Assembly: GCF_000247695.1 (NCBI RefSeq)
Contig: NW_004624782.1
Location: 12,458,116 to 12,522,115, forward strand
DNA length: 64,000 nt
Source of the DNA: Heterocephalus glaber
Lineage: Eukaryota; Chordata; Mammalia; Rodentia; Bathyergidae
Direction of reading: 5' to 3'
This document shows, piece after piece, positions 10,790 to 22,027 of the stretch. The notes under the pieces were generated by a model, which did no database searches, was not told the origin of the DNA, and was given only the letters and a program-made list of their open reading frames with translations. Numbering within the stretch: the first letter of the stretch is position 1; every line of letters begins with the position of its first letter. Made by a program: the position numbers and the translations under genes.

Positions 10790-10985
10790 AGTACTAACAG
10801 CCAGCAGTTAGAGAATTCTCCGCATGCCAGGCACTGATGGAACGTGCAGCTGCCTTCACCGATCTAATTCACATAAAGCCACGGGAAAGAAATGCTATCA
10901 GTGTTCGCATTTTATGGATGGAGAAACTGAGGCATGGGGAAGTTAAGGCCCTCACCCAAAGACACGCAGGCTCCCCAACGCCATG
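10790..10985 (-). mobile_element. MIR SINE, near full length
   Basis: Reverse-oriented MIR: 'gcatgccaggcactgatgg', 'cattttatggatggagaaac', 'tgaggcatggggaagttaag' and 'acacgcagg' appear in order. Confidence 0.85.
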
Positions 10986-12779
10986 GCCCCACCTTCCATC
11001 AGGTTTGGAAGGATGGAGCTTGTAAGAAGGGTTCCGTTTAGGCCTTGACCCCAGACACCTGAGGTATGGCCCAGATGCAGCACGGCACTACAGGGGCATT
11101 CGACTTGCCCGGAGTGACAGGCAGCCAGAAAGGCCTGGCCCACCGTACGACAAAGGCACAAGATATCCCAGCAGCCAGAGGCAGCTCGGGCTGGGCCAGC
11201 ATTTCCCTCAAGGGGGGTTGAATTATGCTGAGTTCCTTTGTGGGACCCTGCCGATCCATTCACTTTCTGGAGACAATGTGTGTGCCAGCCTGCCTTTGCC
11301 AGCACTCTACTTGCTGATCTCCTAATTTAAAGAGGGAGAAAAGGCGGCCGGCCCCAGGGAATAGAGGTACAGCCCAATGTCCCGAAGAAGGCAGGGATAA
11401 AAAGTAAAGAGCGAAAGGCCAAAGGCCAGCTAGCATCTAATAGCATTGTTTTTGTTTTATGTTACACACACACACATATAAGTTTCTTCTATTTTAGGCA
11501 AGTTGTACTGGTTTTCCATTTCTAACTGTGATATGAAGCTTTCCTTTTAAATCCATTTATGTGAGGAAAATGTGAGCCAATATAGCACCAAACAACATCA
11601 TAGTAGAACCAGGAGTGTGTGGCTAGGAATAAATTTATAAAGGTGCTGTAAAATGACTGAAGTCTAAGATACACTGGAATCAAAGAGTTCTATGCTTCTA
11701 GGCCCACGCTGGCTGAGCACTTGCAGGGCCCCACGCTGCACAAAACTGGAAGACCCTGCGTGTCATGGTTTATGCGAATGGCATTCCCTGGAGTCGTGCA
11801 GTGCACAGCCTGTGGGGATGTACACAGCAGCCATGGATATTTTTAGAGTAGCAAATACCTCAAACATACGAGGGAAGAGAGATAATCTTCTGGCCAGCTG
11901 CCCTGAAATTGGCAGCCAAAGTTCCTCACTCGAAATTATGTTATTTTCTGTTCATGATCCTCTGACTGCATCCCCACGCTCAGGGCCACCAGGCAGCCCA
12001 AGCAGCAGCACTACACAACTCGTCCTCAGGAGGGAAAAGGGAGGACAGGGGCCAACCTCGGGAGAATCACACACACAGACCCTGCGAGTCTGCAGGAGGG
12101 TGCATGGCTGCAGGTTCCGCGTGCAAAGGCAGGAGGCAAAGTCCACCGAGAAGGCCCTTGAAGGATCTATGAGCTGTTCTTGAAGCAGTGACAACAGCGG
12201 AGTGCAGCTGACCAGGAAGTCTGAACGCATGGAGAGTAGAGTTCAGAGGAAATCACCCTGGTGAGGGAGCAATCCAGGAAATGCAAGCGAGACGAATCAA
12301 CGGACTACAGTCTTGTCAGGGTGGCGCCTTGCGGCCATTAAAGTCAATCTCAGGAGGTCAGGGTGATAGAAGGCAGGTCAGGGCTGTGTCCTGGAGGGGT
12401 CTGAGACTAGAAACCATCCCAAAGTTAACTGTCAACCCAGGGCCAAAGTGACCAGGCTGGAGCCCTTGGAAACTGAAATCCAGGCCTGACAATCTCTAAA
12501 GACAAAGGTGGGCCTCACTTGTCCCTGGGGACCCTGGCCCCAACGGCTCTCCCGCCAGGGCGCCGAGAAGGACCGCTCGTGTCCAGGGCTTCTCTCTTCT
12601 GTCTACACTCTCAGGCCCTTTCGTCCTCCCCTGGCCCACAGCCTTGGCCTGGCCCCTGGCCTCCTGGGCTCCATGAGTCAAAGCAGTGCTCCTAGGGCTC
12701 AGATCTGAATTGTGCCCAGGAGCCTTCACCCGCCGTTAGTGTCACCGAGTGCCACGTCCTTAGACTTGTGTTTAAATTC
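10986..12779. other. Unassigned DNA with a short (CA)n
   Basis: No gene or clear repeat across 1.8 kb except a short (CA)n at 11466-11477. The frame at 11692-12183 (163 residues) is not conserved in any way I can recognise and crosses ordinary-composition DNA. Confidence 0.45.
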
Positions 12780-12975
12780 AGACTCCTAAAAATGCATGTT
12801 TTCTGTGACCGACGATGTTACTTCTTGGGATTCATCTTACGCATGGCAAAATAATACAAGGTCAAGATCATTCATTGTGGCATTATTTTAACAGTGAAGG
12901 GCTGGAAACAACCTAAATTTCCATTAACTAAAAGTTTTGGAGACTCTCATTCATTAAAATGAACAAGGCATTTCC
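12780..12975 (+). mobile_element. L1M fragment, 3' end of ORF2/3' UTR
   Basis: 'tcattgtggcattattttaa', 'agtgaagggctggaaacaac' and 'aacctaaatttccattaact' match the plus-strand end of old L1 elements. Confidence 0.8.
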
Positions 12976-13118
12976 CCCCTCAGAACACTAACCCAGAATA
13001 CTAATATTAATTTGACACTGCATATTAAAGTCACATGGAAAAGTGGATGAAGATACAGATTAAATCCAGACAGCCTCACCTCCCCTCTCCAGGATTAGCC
13101 CTGACATTCTCTAGTAGA

Positions 13119-13608
13119 CACTGTCTTGGTTTCCAGTGCTGCTGTAACAAAATACCGCAAACTTAATGGCTTGAGCAGTACATGGCCTTATCCTGTAATT
13201 CTGTAGGTCAGAAACTCAACAACGGTTTCCCCAGGCTTCAATCAAGGCACGGACACAGCATTGCCTTGGGGAGACTCCGGGGAAGTCCACTCCCTGGCCC
13301 TTCCCAGCTGCTCAGAGCCACCCACACCCACGCCTGCATCCTCCGTGCTGGAAACCAACCGTCAAATCTCTTCATTCCCAGGCGCCCCTCTCTGAGCATA
13401 CAAAGAAAGAGTCTACTTCTATGGACGGCTGCGATGGGGTTGGTTTGCCCAAGAGTGGGAAAGCCAGGATGATCCATCTCGAAACCCTTAATGTGATCAT
13501 GTCTGAAAGCGTCCCTATGCCATGCAGGGAACACACTCACAGGCCACAGAGTTTATGATATGGACATCTGTGGAGGTCAGGGGACACTATTCTGCCCACC
13601 ACAGACAC
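13119..13608 (-). mobile_element. ERVL/MaLR-class LTR, minus strand
   Basis: The inverted LTR begins 'cttggtttccagtgctgctg' with 'taacaaaataccgcaaactt', and ends 'gatatggacatctgtggagg' with 'cactattctgcccaccacag', the mirror of an LTR that starts TGTGGTGGGCAGAATA. Solo, with no internal genes. Confidence 0.72.
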
Positions 13609-13639
13609 CCCAGGCCCCAGCTGCCTCACCCCACCAAGC

Positions 13640-13770
13640 ACCAGACCTCGTGACAAAGTGCCCAGGTCTCCACTCAAAATGTTCTTTCTTCCTTGAAAAT
13701 CTTCCCCCTCTGAGAAGCCCTCCTGCATTCGCCCAGGCAGAACTAGTGAGGCTGGTAGCACTTTGATAAG
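13640..13770 (+). mobile_element. Possible L2 LINE 3' fragment
   Basis: 'ctccactcaaaatgttcttt' followed by 'ctctgagaagccctcctgca' resembles the L2 3' end phrase about protecting terminal frames ('tcagagaggccttccctga'). Weak match. Confidence 0.4.
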
Positions 13771-13894
13771 ATTCGTAGATGCTTGTCACTTGGTACTCAA
13801 ATTATTTGTTTGCCTGTACTTTTCTCGGCCACCTACAAACAATCTAAGAGAAAAACTGATGTCATCAACTGTGCCTCCCTGCCGCCCGTCACGG

Positions 13895-14290
13895 TGCCTG
13901 GAGGCTTGTTAGTCAGCTCCTCGCTGCTGTGGCAAGATACTGAGCAAAACAACTTCCAGAAAAAAGGCTTGTTTTGGCTCACAGCTTCAAGGGTTCCAGT
14001 CCATCCTCACTTGGCTCTGGAGCTTTGGGCCTGAGGTGAGGTAGAGCATCGTGGCAGAAGTGGGTAGCTGAGGAGAGCTGCTCACTCATGGCAGCCAGAA
14101 GTAGAGAGAAGGAAAGAGAGGAGGGGCCAGGGCCCAGATCAAATTCCCAAGGCTATACCTGCTTCCATCAGTTCTCAACAGCATCACCCAGTTATGACCC
14201 TGTGGATTGCTCCACTGAGGATGTCAGAGCTCCACAAACCAATCACCTTCTGAAAGCTCCTCTTCTGAACACATGAGACTCTGGAGGACA
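13895..14290 (-). mobile_element. MaLR-type LTR, minus strand
   Basis: The inverted LTR opens with 'ttgttagtcagctcctcgct' and 'ggcttgttttggctcacagc', has 'atcgtggcagaagtgggtag' in the middle and a 'tcacccagttatgaccctgt' / 'accaatcaccttctgaaagc' U3-like part. Confidence 0.78.
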
Positions 14291-14485
14291 TTGTAGGTCT
14301 AGATCGTAACAGTAGGGTTAGGTAAACATTGAAGGAAGGAATAAATGAGTCCTATCTAATTTTCTCTAGATTGCACTATATAACACGTAATCCAAAATAT
14401 GGTTTCATGTGTCTGCTGTTGTGATTCCAGACCTGGTCCATGACAGGAGCTCAATGAATATTTGCTCAATAATTAGCACTGATAC

Positions 14486-14845
14486 TGTATTAGTCAGCTT
14501 TTCCATTGCTGGGACACAACACGTGACACCCACAACTTTAAGAAGAAGAATTTTAATTTGGTTCGTGGTGCATGGGATTCAGTCCATGATCAGCTGCCTC
14601 CAAGGCAGGAATATCATGGCGGAAGGGTGTCATGGCACAGAGCTGCTGAATTCATGGGGAATTCCTGGTGGGCTGGAAGCAGAGTAGAACAGTGCCAGAG
14701 AAGAAGGGGTGAGAGACCAGACAGAGACCTCATGGCCCTGCCTCTACGGTCGTGGCCACCAGACACACCTAGAAGATGTTCCACCAACCTCCAGAGTGGA
14801 CCCCAAAGCCAGCCAAGTGGAAACTCCACCTAACTACCACAGATA
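14486..14845 (-). mobile_element. MaLR-type LTR, minus strand
   Basis: Opens 'tgtattagtcagcttttcca' with 'ttttaatttggttcgtggtg' and 'atcatggcggaagggtgtca', the same inverted LTR layout as the copy at 13895-14290 but diverged from it, so the two are separate insertions or diverged LTRs of one provirus. Confidence 0.8.
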
Positions 14846-14849
14846 TCTA

Positions 14850-14955
14850 ACATATATTGAATGTTTCCTTTCTCCCAGGCACTTTGCTGATTTCTTAGAT
14901 ACTCTGCCTACCTCATTTAATTTTCCACAGCAACTCTCAAGTGAATGCTACTGTA
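14850..14955 (-). mobile_element. MIR SINE fragment
   Basis: 'catatattgaatgtttcctt', 'cccaggcactttgctgattt' and 'cctcatttaattttccacag' match the inverted 3' side of MIR. Confidence 0.7.
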
Positions 14956-15240
14956 TTAATCTGGGTAGTTCATACTAGCTATGGTTACAAGCATCTCAAA
15001 CCATACAGGCTTCTTCCTTGGCTGCCTGTCCTCCATGACTCTCAACCACAGGGGCTCCTTCCATGAAGTAGATACAACACATTTGAGAGGGGGTATGAGA
15101 GAGCACACTCTCTACTTAGCCCAGAAATGACACACATCACTTTCACTTCCCCATTGGCCAGATCAGTCATGTGGTCAGCCCCAGTGCAAAGGAGGCTGGG
15201 AAATGCAGAGGAGCTCATAGGACTGAGAAGCAATCCCAGC
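14956..15240 (-). mobile_element. Ancient LTR-like repeat
   Basis: A related remnant occurs at 31975-32095: both carry the phrase pattern 'cactttcac...cagatcagtcatgtgg' or 'aactgggccac' and end in 'ggaggctgggaaatg' or 'ggaagctgggaaag'. This ending is typical of old inverted LTRs whose subfamily I cannot name. Confidence 0.45.
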
Positions 15241-16745
15241 CACAGTTATGATCTTCCTCATCTTACAGCTGGGCAGTGAGCAAGCCTAGGGCTCTCTGCA
15301 TGGCAGGAGGGTCCCTGGCCTGTGCTGGGACATTTTCTCCACACAGTGCCCCCACAGACAATCTGCAGGGAGAGACAGGAAGCTGGCTGGGTCTCCTGTC
15401 TGAGGATCTCTCTGTTCTGCCTTGTCACTGTCCATTTATCATAAGCGTCTAAATGATGACACCAGGCAGATGTTATGTGCCAATTCTCCTCTCCAGACTA
15501 TTGCAAGAAGGGAAACCAAACCTATTTTTTAAAGCAAGCATCAGATGAAGCTTGAACAAAACCAATAACTTTCAGGGCGAGCAGCTCTCTAAGTTTCCCA
15601 CAGATGCTCTCAGAGTGTCATTTCTGGGGTTCATTTGGCAGTTGTTTACTGTCTGGAGAGAAAGATTGCTCCTTCCTGTCTATGTTTCTCCCCCGTCCTC
15701 CCTGCAATCTTCCCAACAGTGATACCCTTGGCTCTTGTAGTGCAAAATCACAGTAAAAATGTCCTCTACCCCCATCAGCGTCCTCTGCCCGGCACCAACC
15801 CAGAAAGAGCGCCCCCTCCAAGCCCCACCATTCCCTCCTGCCTCTTCCTTGTCTTCCAGTGCCAGCATTTCTACATGGAGACAACTGTAATTACAAGTCA
15901 GTTCTCAGTTATTCGGGGCTGATTATTCAGGGAGCAAATTAGTCAAGCATTTTGCTCCCCGCTTCCTCTGTAGGCTCTGTACTCCTCCTTTGCACCTCCA
16001 CCAGCAGCACAAAAGGTAAAGAAAGTTTGCAGAACTCCCACCCATCAGAGCTGGTGGCTGGCTAGCCACCTCTCTCCAGCCAGGGATGCAGCCGGGACCC
16101 TGGGAGTCACTTGTGTGTGCTGCATCTTCTGCATCTGCACAGATGATTCCCAGTTCCCCATCATTTTTCCAGGAAGGAGAGGGGCGGTGCAGTCGTGGGT
16201 CTTTCCTGCGCAGGGCTGCTCCCCAGCCTGTGACGTCAGTGTGCTTAACAACAGCATGTGTGCGCACGTGCGAGTGTGTGCGTGTGTATGCACGAGACAC
16301 CCGGTGTTGTCAGCTACAGCATTCAGCTTGATGGCAGAGTTGTCTGGTTACAGCGTGAAGCATGTCGAGGGACCATTGTGTGATGGCACTGGAAATAAAT
16401 ACAACAGATTTCTGAAACCAAAGCAGAGAGAGACAGACAGAGGCAACTCCAGCTCACAGGAAATGCTCTCTTTTGCCCGTTTACCAAGGGATGTGGGGCC
16501 TGGGGAATCTGAACCACAGTCCCTGACTGAAGGGCTGGAGGACAAATAAATATGCTCGCGGCATGTCACGGAGCTCACAAAGGAAAGCACAGATGCTGTT
16601 GTGTGGATGGAGTCTGTGTCCCAGAAGGGGCCGAGCAGAATGAAGTCACCACTGCTTCACTCACCACCTCCCACAGCCCAGCAGCCTGGTCTCCCCCGCC
16701 CTGCATCCCCCACCCGTCCCACCCCCACTGCTTGGCCACCTGTAG
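15241..16745. other. Unassigned DNA with a TG/CG-rich patch
   Basis: No gene or repeat recognised. Bases 16256-16292 alternate purine and pyrimidine (TGTGTGCGCACGTG-like), a degenerate (TG)n. Frames at 15923-16300, 16115-16549 and 16552-16893 overlap on both strands and have no domains. Confidence 0.45.
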
Positions 16746-16852
16746 AACTGTCATCACAGCCGGGGGTTTAGCTAGTGCTGCTGCTGCCTGCCTCGCAAAT
16801 GAAAGGTCCCAAGTTCAATCCCTGGTACCAAAAAACAAAAACTGTCATCACA
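16746..16852 (+). mobile_element. ID SINE with perfect target-site duplication
   Basis: ID body 16759-16839 with 'tttagctagtgctgctgctg' replacing the usual box A region and box B 'aagttcaatcc'. The 13-mer aactgtcatcaca flanks it exactly at 16746-16758 and 16840-16852. Confidence 0.93.
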
Positions 16853-16964
16853 GGCTCACAGCAACCTACGGGCAAGAGTGGAGAGTCCTGTGAGAGGGGC
16901 CTGAGCTCCTCCCCAGCAGACCTGCCCAGGTGCCAGGCAGTCTGAGTCTGGGCCCTTTCAGCTC

Positions 16965-17160
16965 ACCTTGGCATTCAATTAACAAGTATTTGTTAAGCAT
17001 CTGTTTGGTGTTAAGCATTGTGGAAGCACTGAGGACTTGGTGGCATTTAAGATGTGAAGCTTCCGTTCCAGCCACTGAGACAGACAGAAAACAGGTAAAC
17101 AGATAACAGATGGTGGCATGCGCTCTGAATAAATAAAGCAGGTGCTGGGAGGGAGTGGCC
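16965..17160 (+). mobile_element. Ancient mammalian interspersed repeat, family unresolved
   Basis: 'aagtatttgttaagcatctg', 'taagcattgtggaagcactg', 'cagacagaaaacaggtaaac' and 'gcatgcgctctgaataaata' follow the layout of a widespread old repeat in which a 'tgtgccaggcactg' motif is followed by 'acagacaataaacaagtaaa'. I cannot decide the family. Confidence 0.5.
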
Positions 17161-18154
17161 GAGTGGGTGCGACTGCACTGATGCTCATCAGAGCCTTTGT
17201 CCCTGAAGAAAGCACCCCGATGGGCACAAGCCCGCACCCCACCCAAGAGGAGAGCAGCCTTGGCAAAGGGCCCACCGTGTCCTAGGGCCCTTGCAGGAAT
17301 GAGCTTGGAGTGCTGGAGGAGGGGAAGGTGGGCTGCTCAGGCCGGGCAGCTGTGAGGAGCTGGGCTGCGGCTCTGGGGAGCGGCCAACAGGGTCCCGGCA
17401 GAAGAGGGCTGTGATCTATTTGCATCTTTAAAAGCGCTATCTGGAGGCTGAGTGACTGCAAAAGATAGAACCCACTCACACAAGCTTGAGCATGGGGACT
17501 GGCTAACATGGAAGGAGGCAAGAGCCTCTCGCTGAGCACAGGAGCAGGGACTGCGGGGGGAGGGGAACTGTCTGCAGCCAGGGCAGCCTCACTCTGGCTG
17601 TCTTGGCTCCAAGGCCTGTCTGTTTAGCTCTTCTCTGCTTCTCTGAGCACAAGCTCCCCTCGAGTATTCCAGCCCCTTCCCTGTAGAGCCTGGCCAGTCA
17701 GTTGCTTAAGGTCCTGCAAATTCCCAGGACAGATAAGCCCACTGGTCAAGCTCAAGTCACATGACAAGGTCTAGTGGCCAATCAACACTTCCACAAAGGA
17801 ATGGCTGCCAGCAGCGGTCACAGCTAGAGTGCCAGAAGCTCTCAGAGAAGGACTAATATGCTCAGGAGCCTCCAGGTGTCCATTCCCCAGCTGTCCTCCC
17901 GAACTCCCTCTGACGCCACCATAACATCCTCCATCGCTGTCCTCATCTCAGCACCCCCACACCACCCAGTGGACCCAGGCTGCCCAGACCGGCTTCTGAG
18001 TTCCTTGGAGCTTTGGGAGTGGGGAGCCTCCACGTGGGGCAATGGGCACCCCAAACAGGAGAAACAGAAGGGAAAAGTCCACATCCAAGAAGTTGAGGCT
18101 AGGATATAGAGGGCGGGAGGACTGTTCAGAAGACCCCAAGATCCTGGACACATA
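17161..18154. other. Unassigned DNA
   Basis: GC-moderate, no repeat or exon recognised. The frames at 17282-17539 and 17842-18246 (minus) have no recognisable domain, and the second overlaps the L1 start. Confidence 0.45.
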
Positions 18155-18560
18155 TAAATTGTAAAAGCTGAAACAAGAAGATTCAAAACCCTGAATAATC
18201 CAATAGCAGGAAAATGAAATGAAAGCAGTAATAACATATCTACCAACTAAGGAAAGCCCAAGTCCAGGTGGATTTACTGCTGAATTCTACAAAAGCTTCA
18301 GAGAAGATCTCACACCGATACTCATCCAGCTCCTCAATGAAAGGGAAAGGGAAGGTGCACTCCCAGAGTCATTCCTAGAAACTGCCATTACTCTGATTCC
18401 AAAGCCAGACAAGGATCCAAATAAAAAAGAGAACTACAGGCCAATCTCTTTAACAAGATACTGGCAAACAGAATGTAACAAATCACCACAAAGATCATAC
18501 ATAATGACCAAGAAGGCTTCGTCCCAGGGATGCAAAGATGATTCAATATACACAAGTCAT

Positions 18561-18648
18561 GGGCTAGGGATTTAGCTCAGTGGTTCTGCCCCCTGCCTCA
18601 CAAGCACAAGGACCCAAGTTCAATCCCCAGTACCAAAAAAAAAAAAAA
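18561..18648 (+). mobile_element. ID SINE inside L1
   Basis: 'gggctagggatttagctcag' start, box A 'tttagctcagtggttc', box B 'aagttcaatcccc' and 'taccaaaaaa' tail. The A tail runs directly into a TA microsatellite. Confidence 0.93.
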
Positions 18649-18696
18649 TATATATATATATATACACACACACATATATATATTTATTGACTCGAG

Positions 18697-18731
<35 letters not shown>
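18649..18731. repeat. (TA)n/(CA)n microsatellite
   Basis: TA dinucleotides interrupted by a (CA) run and by a short 'tttattgactcgagaaca' island at 18683-18700. It follows the ID A tail, suggesting microsatellite birth from the SINE tail. Confidence 0.95.
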
Positions 18732-18734
<3 letters not shown>

Positions 18735-20986
18735 ATAAACAGAGCAAGGACAAAAATCACATGATCACCTCAACAGATGTAGAAAAACCCTTTGACAAAA
18801 TCCAACATCCTTTCATGATAAAAACCCTGAAGAAAATAAGTATAGAAGGGCCTTATCTCAATCTAATAAAAGCCATTTATGACAAACCTATTGCCAACCT
18901 CATATTAAAGAAAAACTGAAAGCTTTCCCTCTAAAAATAGGAACAAGTCAAAGATATCCACTATCACTATTCCTGTTCAACAGTACTTGAAACATTAGCA
19001 TGAGCAATTAGACAAGAAAAAGAAATAAAAGGGATATGTACAGGAAACAAATCAATTTTCATTATTTGCAGATGACATAGAGGATCACCTCTATGTAGAA
19101 GACCCAAAAAACCCACCAAATGACAGTTAGAATTAATAATCAATTTCAGTAATGTATCAGGATACAAAGTCAACACATAAAAATCAATAGCATTTTGTAC
19201 ACTAATAACAAAAACACTGAGAAAGAAATTAGGAAAAAACACTATTCCCAATAGCATCAAGAAAAATGAAATACTTAGGAATTGCTAACTAAGGACATGA
19301 AAGATCTTTACAATGAAAACTACAGTATTCTGAAAAAGGAAATCAAAGAATACATAAGGAAATGGAAAGACATCCCCTGCACCTGGATAGGCAGAACCAA
19401 TATAGTAAAAATGGTCATACTTGCAAAACTGATATACAGATTGAATGCAATCCCAATCAAAATACCAACAACATTCTTCATAGAAACAGAGAAAATGATC
19501 CTAAAGTTTATATAAAACCAGAAGAGACTCAGAATAGCAAAAGCAATCCTTGGTAACAAGAGCAAAGTGAGTGGCATCACAATCCCCAATTTAAAGTTAT
19601 ATTCCAAGGCTACAGTGATAAAAACATCATGGTACTGACACAAAAGCAGATGCAAGGATCAAGGGAACAGAATAGAGGATGCAGAAACAACCCCAAGCAC
19701 ATTCAAATATTTGATCTTTCACAAATGGACCAAAAACAAAAACTGGAGGAGAGAGAGCCTCTTTAATAAATGGTGCTGGGAAAACTGGCCGTCCACATGC
19801 AGAAGACTGAATCTAGACCCATATCTCTCACCATGCACTAAACTAAAATCAAAATGGACCAAAGAATTAAATGTTAAAACAGAAGCACTTAACCTGCTAG
19901 AAGACAAAATAGAGAAAACACTTCAAGTCTCAGGCATAAGCAAGGACATCCTGAACGAAACCCCAGCTGCACAGGAAATAGTACCAAAAATCAACAAATG
20001 AGATCACATCAAATTAAAACCTTCTGCACAGCAAAAGAAACCACAGAGTGAGAAGACAACCTACAGAATGGGGAAAATTTTGCCGTCTATTCCTCAGACA
20101 GAGGACTAATATCTAGAATACATAAATAATTCCAAAAACTTAGACCCTCCAAAATAAAAGACCCAATCAAAATGTGAGCAAGACAAATTGACACTTCACT
20201 GGAGAAACACAAATGGCCAATAAACACATGAAGAAATGTTTGACATCACAGAGAAATGCAAATTAAAACAACACTGAGATTCCATCTTACACCAGAAAGA
20301 ATGGCCATCCTCAAAAAATCAAGTGTAATAAATTGCTGGGAAGGCTGTGTGGAAAAGGAACCTTTCAACACTGTTGATGGGAAGGTAAACTAGTACAACC
20401 ACTATGGAAATCAGTACTGAGATTCCCCAAAATACTCAAAGTAGAAACTCCATTTGACCCAGCTGTTCCCCTTCTAGGTATCTCCCCAAAAGAGTTACAG
20501 TCATCACGTTACAGTGATCCATGTACACCCATGCTTAGAGCAGCACAGCTCATAATAGCTAAATCTTTGGAGCAACCTATCTGTCTATCAATAGATAAAT
20601 GGATAAAGAAAATCTGGCCTGTATGCACAATGGAATATTACTGTACATGAAGAATAGACTTGAGTCATTTGTAGGAAAGTGGATGCACCTTGAGAACATA
20701 ACGTTCAGTGAAATAAATCAGACACACAAGTTCCAATATCACATGGTTTCTTTTATATGAGAGACCCAAAATATAAGTAAAGAGGAAAGTAAAAGCTAGA
20801 TAACAAGAAACAGGAAGACAGATCTTTTGCAAATGAGGACAGCAAGACATGGAGAGCAGGGAAGAGAGGAGGGGGAAGCGGAGCATAAAAGCACTAAGAT
20901 GTGTTATGTATGTGGACCAACTCCCCACAAGGATTGTAAACATGCACTGCACATATGTACTAATAAAAACTTAATTAATCATTTTT

Positions 20987-21098
20987 AAAAAGAAGACACC
21001 AAAGGCCCGGGGATTTAGCTCCGTGGTTCCGCCGCCTGCTGCGCAAGTGCAAGGACCTGAGTTCGATCCCCGGTACCAAAAAAAAAGAAGACACCAAA
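20987..21098 (+). mobile_element. ID SINE at L1 3' tail with target-site duplication
   Basis: ID body 21004-21081 ('gcccggggatttagctccgt', 'ctgcgcaagtgcaaggacct', box B 'gagttcgatcccc'). The 17-mer aaaaagaagacaccaaa is present at 20987-21003 and 21082-21098. Both pol III boxes look intact and the duplication is perfect, so the insertion is relatively young. Confidence 0.95.
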
Positions 21099-21604
21099 AC
21101 TAGGGAGCAGGAGCAGAAAAACTAGCATCTGTGTGGCAGGGTCACACTGGCAAAATATCTGCTGGTGCCCACATCAGGTATCATGGGCCACTCAGGCCCA
21201 GGCTCCTGTGTGCAGGGCAGGGCCGAGGCACGGGGCAGCCACAGGCTGGGGCAGGCTGTACGACCCTCCTCCTCCTCCTCCTCCTCCTCGGCTCTGCTGG
21301 CAGAGGCCCAAGATGAGCCAGCAGGGCAGCCTGGATGCCGCCCATGGGCTCCACCTGCCAGCAGTTTGCTTCCAAAGGGCTGGGGGCGCTCAGGCAGGGG
21401 AGGGAGGAGGGGACAGGAGAGCCCAGGAACGGGGTGGGGGGTGCGAGAGAAAAAAGATGAGGGACAAGAAAACAATCAGGACGGGGTGGGCCAGGGACAC
21501 AGAGACCAGGAAGGGGAGAGAAGGACACAGGAGCAAAGAGGGACCCACTGGAGACCACAGCAGGAGAAGCGCCTGTGCCACGGGGGGGCAGGACCACGGG
21601 CCTT
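21099..21604. other. Unassigned GC-rich DNA with (CCT)n
   Basis: (CCT)n at 21264-21288 gives serine/proline/arginine runs in all frames, which accounts for overlapping open frames at 21122-21698. Bases 21390-21560 are purine-rich. No coding evidence. Confidence 0.5.
21264..21288. repeat. (CCT)n microsatellite
   Basis: About eight uninterrupted CCT/CTC units. Confidence 0.97.
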
Positions 21605-21885
21605 GACTCTCCCAGTTCTGGAGGCCGGGGTCCCAGACCAGAGTTCCTCGGAGTCTGTGGGGGAGCCAGGGTTACCTCCTTGGCTTGCACGTGGCTGATC
21701 TTATGTCACATGTTCTTTTCCCTCGGTGTGTTTGTCCTTCTAAATTACTCCCTTCTGTAAAGGCATTAGGACCCACAGGAATGATTTCACTTTAATTGCC
21801 TCTGTAAAGATCCCATCTCCAATTAAGGTCACAATTCTACAGGACTAGGGGTGAACGGCGGTTTTCAGAATTCAACCCACTGTGT
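21605..21885 (-). mobile_element. MLT1-type LTR, minus strand
   Basis: The inverted LTR carries 'cagttctggaggccggggtc' at the left, 'atcccatctccaattaaggt' near 21809, 'cacaattctacaggactagg' and the terminus 'cagaattcaacccactgtg'. The order matches MLT1 read in reverse. Confidence 0.82.
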
Positions 21886-22027
21886 TATCTAACTAACCGC
21901 TCTTTGCCTCAGTTTCTTCATCCATAAAGTGGACAATGGTGAATTCCTCAAAGGGTCCCTCAGGATTCATTGAGCTGCCGCAAAAGACACAGTACATATT
22001 CACATCATCATAATCACTCTCATTATT
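21886..22027 (+). mobile_element. MIR SINE 3' part
   Basis: 'tctttgcctcagtttcttca' and 'tccataaagtggacaatggt' followed by 'ctcaggattcattgagctgc' match plus-strand MIR. Confidence 0.75.

Larger units (their letters stand above)
18155..20986 (+). mobile_element. LINE-1, 3' half of ORF2 plus 3' UTR, 5'-truncated
   Basis: The longest L1 in the window. The reverse-transcriptase region is readable: 18219-18575 encodes the segment with 'GGFTAEFYKSFREDLTPIL' and 'LIPKPDKDPNKKENYRPIS'. The FADD catalytic motif is at 19065-19076, and later frames at 19282-19515 and 19711-20001 carry the ORF2 C-terminal region ('KWCWENWPSTCRRL'). These segments lie in different frames with stops between them, so it is dead. 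The 3' UTR includes a purine-rich stretch near 20805-20885 and ends 'catatgtactaataaaaac' (20951-20970). An ID SINE and a TA microsatellite are inserted at 18561-18731. Confidence 0.95.

Noticed and set aside
18219..20001. Plus-strand frames that look like a real reverse transcriptase gene
   Set aside because: They are pieces of a 5'-truncated L1 ORF2 in different reading frames with stops between them, so it is a dead transposon rather than a host gene.
21004..21081. tRNA-like sequence with box A and box B
   Set aside because: ID SINE, not a tRNA gene: flanked by a target-site duplication, ending in an A tail, and repeated many times in the window.
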